Assembly (NCBI RefSeq): GCF_030445035.2
Contig: NC_092216.1
Location: 13,269,405 to 13,333,404 of the forward strand
Direction: 5' to 3'
Length of the DNA stretch: 64,000 nucleotides
Origin: Dasypus novemcinctus
Taxonomy: Eukaryota; Chordata; Mammalia; Cingulata; Dasypodidae
In this document: positions 59,014 to 64,000 of the stretch, piece by piece
Position numbering within the stretch: position 1 is the first letter of the stretch
How the letters are laid out: each line of letters starts with the position of its first letter
The notes under the pieces: generated by a model
The model's database searches: none
What the model was told of the DNA's origin: nothing
Seen by the model: only the letters and a program-made list of their open reading frames with translations
Translations under genes and position numbers: made by a program

Positions 59014-60221
59014 GAACATAAACTATAAATTAAGTTTTGAACAAATAACGTATGTGACATCCATCTTAAAAATTAAAAAAAAAAATAGTATAATGGCTTT
59101 GAAGTTCTATTTAAGAATAGTTTTCATAAAATTGTTTTAAAATAAAAGAGCTTATCATTCTTAAACTTTCATAAGCTAAGAACTGTGTTTCGAATCATGT
59201 TTGGCAATAAACTCTTGATACTTTACTATTTCTAAATTCCATTGTAAGTGGTCCAAATATAGTAATATAACCAACTTCTATGCCTACACTCTGAAAAACT
59301 TTTTAAGTGTCCAGTCTGTACCTACCAATTAAGACAAAATTCTAGGCACTTTTTGGACATTTAAACTAGATATCATCATTGTATTATTTGATGAAAAGCA
59401 GCTATATTGTTGGCTTAGGTGAGGAAAACTCCTTGAAAAAATATAACAATCAGGAGGTTCAATAAATTTCAATAATCAGTATTGTACAACGTCCTCTATA
59501 AAGAAAAATAGTTCGGGAACACCTCTTAAGATAGAGGTGTTCATAACAATCAGATTAAGATGATAGATGGGTAGAAGTGAAGATAGGTCTCAAAACCAGA
59601 ACTTCCATCAAAACTTACTTTGGAAGAATCATGGCAGGACATGTGATTGAAATGTCACCAGTTTAGTTGGTGAACATTTTAAATAGATAAACTTTTTAAG
59701 GCAAGATTAAATATTTATAATTGTTATAACTTCTAAAATAGGCCCAATATCTTTTATCATTGATAAGTAACATTTAAAATAGCCTTTTCTGGACCTAAGA
59801 TTGTCTATATGCTGCAGTTATTTCACTTTTGCCTAGACTGTTTAGTTCTTTCAAAGTAGAACTCTAATAAGAATAATCTTTATGATTTAGTATTTGCCTT
59901 CATAATCAAATTAATAATGGGTACAGTTGAGGGTAAATTATGAAGAAGTAAAGGTAATCTTTCACCATTTCAATCTTAAATAGTTCTCTCTTACAAAACA
60001 GAGAAAACAGCTCAATCATCCTATCATTTCTCTTCTTTATTTACTTCCCCCAGTGCCTTGTATGCTTAGTTCTGAGTACTGGCTAAGGCAATGAAACTTG
60101 CAGTTGGATAAATATTTCTGGGTATAGTAAATTATAGACAAATAATAGTGCATTAGTATAACCAAAACTTTAACTCAGATTCAATGAGAGAAGGATGGAT
60201 AATGAGCTTCTTCAATCTTTT
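59014..60221. other. Intron, single-copy-looking
   Basis: AT-rich. No repeat or exon recognised. Confidence 0.5.
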
Positions 60222-61030
60222 TTTTTAAAGATACATAGATCACACAAAATGTGACATTTAAAAATATAGGAGGTTCCTGTATATCCCACTCCCCACTCTC
60301 TACTCCCTGCCCCCACTCCCACATCATCAACTTCTTTCATTGTAGTGGCACATTCATTGAATTTGATGAATACATTTTGGAATTTTGCTACACTGCATGG
60401 ATTATTGTTTCCATTGTAGTTTACACTCTCTCCCAACACATTCAGTGAGTTATGGCATGACATATAATGTCCTGCATTGTGACTTGCCAGTGGGCCCCAC
60501 TTTGGAATTTGTGTTCCTGAGTGTGATGGAGTTGGATTCAGATGTTACTTCTATACACATGCTTATTCTGTCACTTTTACTGAATCTGTCACTTTTACTG
60601 TGTTGGCGCTGGGGTTGGTATATATTCAGAAGACTTAAATCTCTGGACTGGCCATGTGCCAGCTGGGCCCTGAGCCTCAGCAGAGTTGCAAATCCTATCT
60701 CAGTTCATTGGACTTACCCAGGTCAGCTAATGGAGGTAAGGATGGTTGGCCACCACACCAGGGAACCAAGAGAGTCTATCTGCAAGCAGGAGAATCCCAT
60801 CTATCAGCCATGTGGGATCTAAGCCCCCTCTCAATTTAGAGGTGGGGTGGACATTGCCATCCCAGGGTCCTCAGGATGGGGGAATAATATATGGATTAGA
60901 GTGGAATAAGTTTTATTCTACTAAAGAATTATTGTGAATGTAGCAATGGGAGAGTGCCCATAGGAGTTGCTGAGGCCCGGGAGAGGGAAGAAGAGTTGTG
61001 ATAGGGGGGCATTTGGGGGGCAATAATTGC
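60222..61030 (-). mobile_element. 5'-inverted L1 3' UTR insertion near TAB3 exon
   Basis: From the T-run at 60219, positions 60236-60480 follow the L1 3' terminus on - (as at 29430-29580). From about 60485 to 61020 the strand switches: TTTGTGTTCCTGAGTGTGAT near 60511 is the reverse complement of the 24240-24265 region, and 60690-60900 follows the plus-strand copy at 42170-42350. This is a twin-priming structure. I found no convincing target-site duplication. It ends ~90 bp upstream of the last TAB3 relic exon. Confidence 0.8.
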
Positions 61031-61121
61031 TTTTTTTTCATGTTTTATTTCTGTAGTTTATTTTTTATAAAGTTAAATAACAGAAGAAGGAATCCTTAAT
61101 TTCTGATGCCATTTTTTACAG

Positions 61122-61234
61122 GCAACTTTGATCCAAAAGCCACAAATAATTTTTATGACAACATTGAACCTTGCCCAGTTGTACCACCTAAACCCTCTAA
61201 AAAGACTAGTAGTGATATGTCGCTGACATCATAG
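61122..61234 (+). pseudogene. TAB3: TAB3 relic, exon before the zinc finger, truncated by stop
   Basis: Acceptor TTTTTTACAG ends at 61121. The split Gly codon is completed, then NFDPKATNNFYDNIEPCPVV, PPKPSKKTSSD and MSLTS, followed by TAG at 61232-61234. Compared with TAB3 from memory, about ten residues (a basic segment) are missing in frame after SSD, and a Lys codon is now the stop. The exon that encodes the C-terminal NZF zinc finger is not seen up to 62357. Confidence 0.85.
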
Positions 61235-62355
61235 AAATAAAAAGTATTCTTTGGAATTTCTATTAAAGACATTCATGAATTTATTCAGTGCATGTACACA
61301 TACACACAATCTCTCTACTGATTTTGACCTTAATTTAGAAATGATGAAATATCTCCAAATTACAATTTTAAAAGGCATCAAAATTGCAGAATTCATAAAT
61401 ATGTAATTTCAAGAATGTACAAAAACAGTACAGTATGTGCAGTAGGTATAACATTCATTGACAGGCCATACAAACAAAAAACTTTGTATAGTCAAAGGTT
61501 AGCATAAAGAATAAGTGTCACAGAACCATTGTTTTGAACAACTAGTTTTGGTAGCTGTTACATAGGAATGATTTCCAATTAAAGGGTATTCAACCTGCTT
61601 TATTTTTATGTCACCAGTGTTTAATAGACATTTTAGTATCTCAACTGGTGAATTTCATTTATCTTTTATTTTATGATGAATAATTGAATTTATATTTACT
61701 TTTGTCCCATGTGTATAATTTTTGTTATTGGACCATGTGTTTATAAGTATCACTGTCAGAACTGATCTGGAATATGCATTTTGTGTGATAATCCCTTTTG
61801 TTTTAACCAGCACAATATAGGCTACTTGAAACTATATGTAATAGAAGAATTATGTAGAAAAATCATATGAACGTTAACTTTCTAAAATTTCATCAGACTT
61901 CATTTTTAAACAAGCACCATGTAAAATTTAATTACCTGTTCTAAATTACTTAATGTATTTCAAGCTCAGAACAGACTCTTTCAAAGTATTTTGTTTATGA
62001 GTAGTAGTGCAAATTTTTTTCAATTGTTTAGTGCTACCATGGATGCTTTATCTAGTCTGCATTTAAAGTAGCTGATTTCCAAAAATGGTACAAAGCGGTA
62101 TCTGAATGACTGTCAAGTAGTAGCTGTGTCACTGTGACATATATACATTTCCAGGCTAAAAGTAACTGAGTTGTTTATTACTGATTATTTTGAAGTTTTT
62201 GTTAAATGATATATACATCTATGAAATTCATTTACTTGAGCACCTGGAAAGGAAGCATTAGGTTGATTTTCAGCTAACAGGTTTAAAGGTAGTCATATCA
62301 CCACATTTAAGGAATGCATTAAAACTTATAGCCTAGGAATAGACGACCAAGTTGA
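61235..62355. other. Downstream intron or flank, no feature recognised
   Basis: AT-rich. I looked for the NZF zinc-finger exon (two Cys pairs around a CTFLN-type core) in three frames and did not find it. Confidence 0.45.
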
Positions 62356-62357
62356 TA

Positions 62358-64000
62358 CAGGCATACCTCATTTTATTGTAATTCACTTTATTGTGCTCTC
62401 TAGTAGCATGTGTGCTCACTCATGTCTCTGTCATATTTTGGTAATTCTCACAATATTTAAAACTTCATTCTTACTCTCATCTATTATGGTGATCTGAGAT
62501 CGCGGTGTTTAATGTTACTATTATAATTGTTTTGTGGCACCACAAGCCACACCCATAGAAGACAGCAAACTTAATTGATAAACATTGTGTATGTTCTGCC
62601 TGCTCTACTGACTGACCACTCCCTGTATCTCTCTCTTGGGCCTTCTTATTCCCTGAGACACAGCAATATTGATTTAGGCAAATCAATAACCCCACAATGG
62701 CCCCTAAGTGTTCGAATGACAGGAAGGGTCTCAAAACCTAGAAATGATTAAGCTTAGTGAGGAAGGCATGAAGAAAGCTGAGATAGGCTGAAAGCTAGGC
62801 AAATTGCCTCAAACAGCCAAGTTAGGAAGTCAAAGGAGAAGTTCTTGAAGAAAATGAAAAGTGTTGCTCCATTGGGCACCCAAACGATAAGAAAGCAGAA
62901 CAGCCTTATTGCTGAAATGCTGAAAGTTTCAGTGATCTGGATAGAAGATCAAACCAGCCCCAACATCCCCTTAATCCAGAGCAAAGCCCTAATGCTCTTC
63001 AATTCTCTAAAGGCCAAGAGAGGTGAGGAAGCTGCATGAGAAAATTTGAAGCTAGCAGAGGTTGGTACATGAGGTTTAAGGAAGGAAGTCATCTCCATAA
63101 CATAAAAGTGCAAGGTAGAGCAGCACGTGCTGATGTAGAAGCTGCAGCATGTTATCCAGAAGATCTAGCTAAAAATGATGAAGGCGACTATACTAAATAA
63201 CAGATTTTCAGTGTAGACAAAGCAGCTTTGTATTGGAAGATGATGCCGTTCAGGACTTTTCTAGCTAGAGAGAAGTCAAAGTTAGGCTTCAAAGCTTCAA
63301 AGGACTGGCTGACTGTCTTGTAGGGGCTATCGCAGCTAGTCACTTTAAGTTGGAGTCAGTGCTCCTTAGGATTCCACAAAGCCTAGGGCCCTTAAGATTT
63401 TTGCCAAGTCTACTCTGCTAGTGCTCTAAAAGTGGAACAACAAAACCTGGATGACATCATATGCTTTACTGAATATTTTAGGACCAGTCTTGTGAACTAC
63501 TTGGGTCAGAAAAAAAGATTCCCGTCTAAATATTAGTGCTCATCTTGTCAGATAATGCACTCAGTCCCCCAAGAGCTCTGATAGAGACGTACAATGAGAT
63601 GAATGTTGTTTGCATGCCTGGTAATGCCCACTGATCAAGGAGTCATTTAGATATTCAAATCTTACTCTTTAAGAAATACATTTTGTAAAGTTAAAGCTGC
63701 CGTAGTGATTACTCTGGTGGATCTGGCAAAGTAAATTGAAAACCTCTCCGGAAAGAATTTCCCATTCTAGATGCCATTAAGAACATTCATGATTTATGGG
63801 AGGAGGTAAAAATATCAACATTGACAGGAGTTAATGGATGGCTGTAAGAGGTTCAAGACTTCAGTGGAGCAAGTAATGGCAGATGTGGTAGAAATTGCAA
63901 GAGAACTAGAATTGGAAGCAAAGATGTGACAGAGTTGCTGCAATTTAATGATAAAACTTTAACAGATAAGGCGCTCTTATGGTTTAACAAAAAATAGTGA
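62358..64000 (+). mobile_element. Tigger-type (pogo) DNA transposon, cut by window end
   Basis: Starts with the inverted-terminal-repeat-like CAGGCATACCTCATTTTATT, directly after a TA target dinucleotide (62356-62357). A ~340-bp 5' region leads into a transposase relic. The 3' end lies beyond the window. Confidence 0.85.
62697..64000 (+). pseudogene. Tigger transposase relic (DDE, CENP-B-like DNA-binding)
   Basis: Likely start ATG at 62697. Pogo-family transposases have an N-terminal CENP-B-type helix-turn-helix region and a DDE catalytic core. The segment 62845-63039 reads NSLIAEMLKVSVIWIEDQTS and NIPLIQSKALMLFNSLKAKR, a Tigger-like DNA-binding region. Later frames give core pieces (for example FSVDKAALYWK-like near 63210 and LLSDNALSPPRAL-like near 63545). 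Stops and frameshifts begin almost at once, so it is inactive. Continues past 64000. Confidence 0.85.

Larger units (their letters stand above)
27220..61234 (+). pseudogene. TAB3: Decayed TAB3 copy with introns
   Basis: TAB3 is an adaptor that binds K63-linked ubiquitin chains and activates the TAK1 kinase in NF-kappaB signalling. Four exons are recognisable, in order and on one strand: a large exon (27220-28621), a coiled-coil exon (29887-30047), a short exon (51657-51750) and an exon before the zinc finger (61122-61234). Introns are 1265, 21609 and 9371 bp. All visible splice sites keep GT and AG, and codon phases fit across each intron. The frame is destroyed by several stop codons and frameshifts. 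The first exon (start of the CUE domain) and the C-terminal NZF zinc-finger exon are not seen in the window. Because introns are kept, this is an unprocessed pseudogene or a degenerate gametologue, not a retrocopy. Confidence 0.88.

Noticed and set aside
60385..60822. 145-codon open frame on +
   Set aside because: Spans the inversion junction of an L1 3' UTR insertion; no conserved protein.
61235..62355. NZF zinc-finger exon of TAB3
   Set aside because: Searched for Cys-pair spacing and flanking residues; not found, so not annotated.
1..64000. tRNA genes at SINE heads
   Set aside because: A and B boxes belong to tRNA-derived SINEs; no cloverleaf with intact acceptor stem was seen.

Overview
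The window is mammalian nuclear DNA: AT-rich, no operons, and built mostly of interspersed repeats. The repeats point to a xenarthran, most likely armadillo (Dasypus) and less likely sloth. The tRNA-derived SINEs have the DAS layout (tRNA-like head with A and B boxes, then an AAATAAAT tail), and a placental-type L1 with a long, G-rich 3' UTR recurs throughout. The species call rests on repeat recognition from memory, not on a search. I found no intact cellular protein-coding gene, rRNA, tRNA, CpG island or CRISPR array.

Layout. 1-5.5 kb: an L1 3' end, then a 5'-truncated L1 on +. 5.5-7.9 kb: older L1 debris. 7.9-16.1 kb: an almost complete L1 on - (3' UTR, ORF2, ORF1, and a 5' UTR made of tandem ~200-bp monomers). 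16.1-19.4 kb: old L1 ORF2 pieces on +, carrying a DAS SINE. 19.4-27.2 kb: SINEs, a solo MaLR-type LTR, L1 3' ends and an MLT2-like LTR. 27.2-61.2 kb: a decayed copy of TAB3 (TAK1-binding protein 3) on +, with four exons at 27220-28621, 29887-30047, 51657-51750 and 61122-61234. Its splice sites are still in place, but the reading frame is broken by several stops and frameshifts. Its ~21.6-kb intron holds antisense L1s with nested insertions (a long L1 at 38.1-49.7 kb interrupted by another L1, a 5'-inverted L1 and a MaLR element), many DAS SINEs and a 130-bp (TTCTC)n tract. Its ~9.4-kb intron holds a two-LTR ERVK-like provirus on - (53.16-59.01 kb) and a second 5'-inverted L1. 62.4-64.0 kb: a Tigger (pogo-type) DNA transposon running off the window.

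The central observation is the TAB3 relic. Because introns and splice signals survive, it is not a retrocopy. It is either a duplicated copy or a sex-chromosome gametologue; TAB3 is X-linked in human, and the heavy load of repeats would fit a degenerating Y region. That last step is inference only. The other notable features are mechanistic: L1 5' UTR monomers, a recurrent G-quadruplex motif just upstream of the L1 3' end, two L1 insertions with 5' inversion (one with a perfect 15-bp target-site duplication), and a provirus whose gag zinc knuckle is joined by deletion to the distal part of pol.
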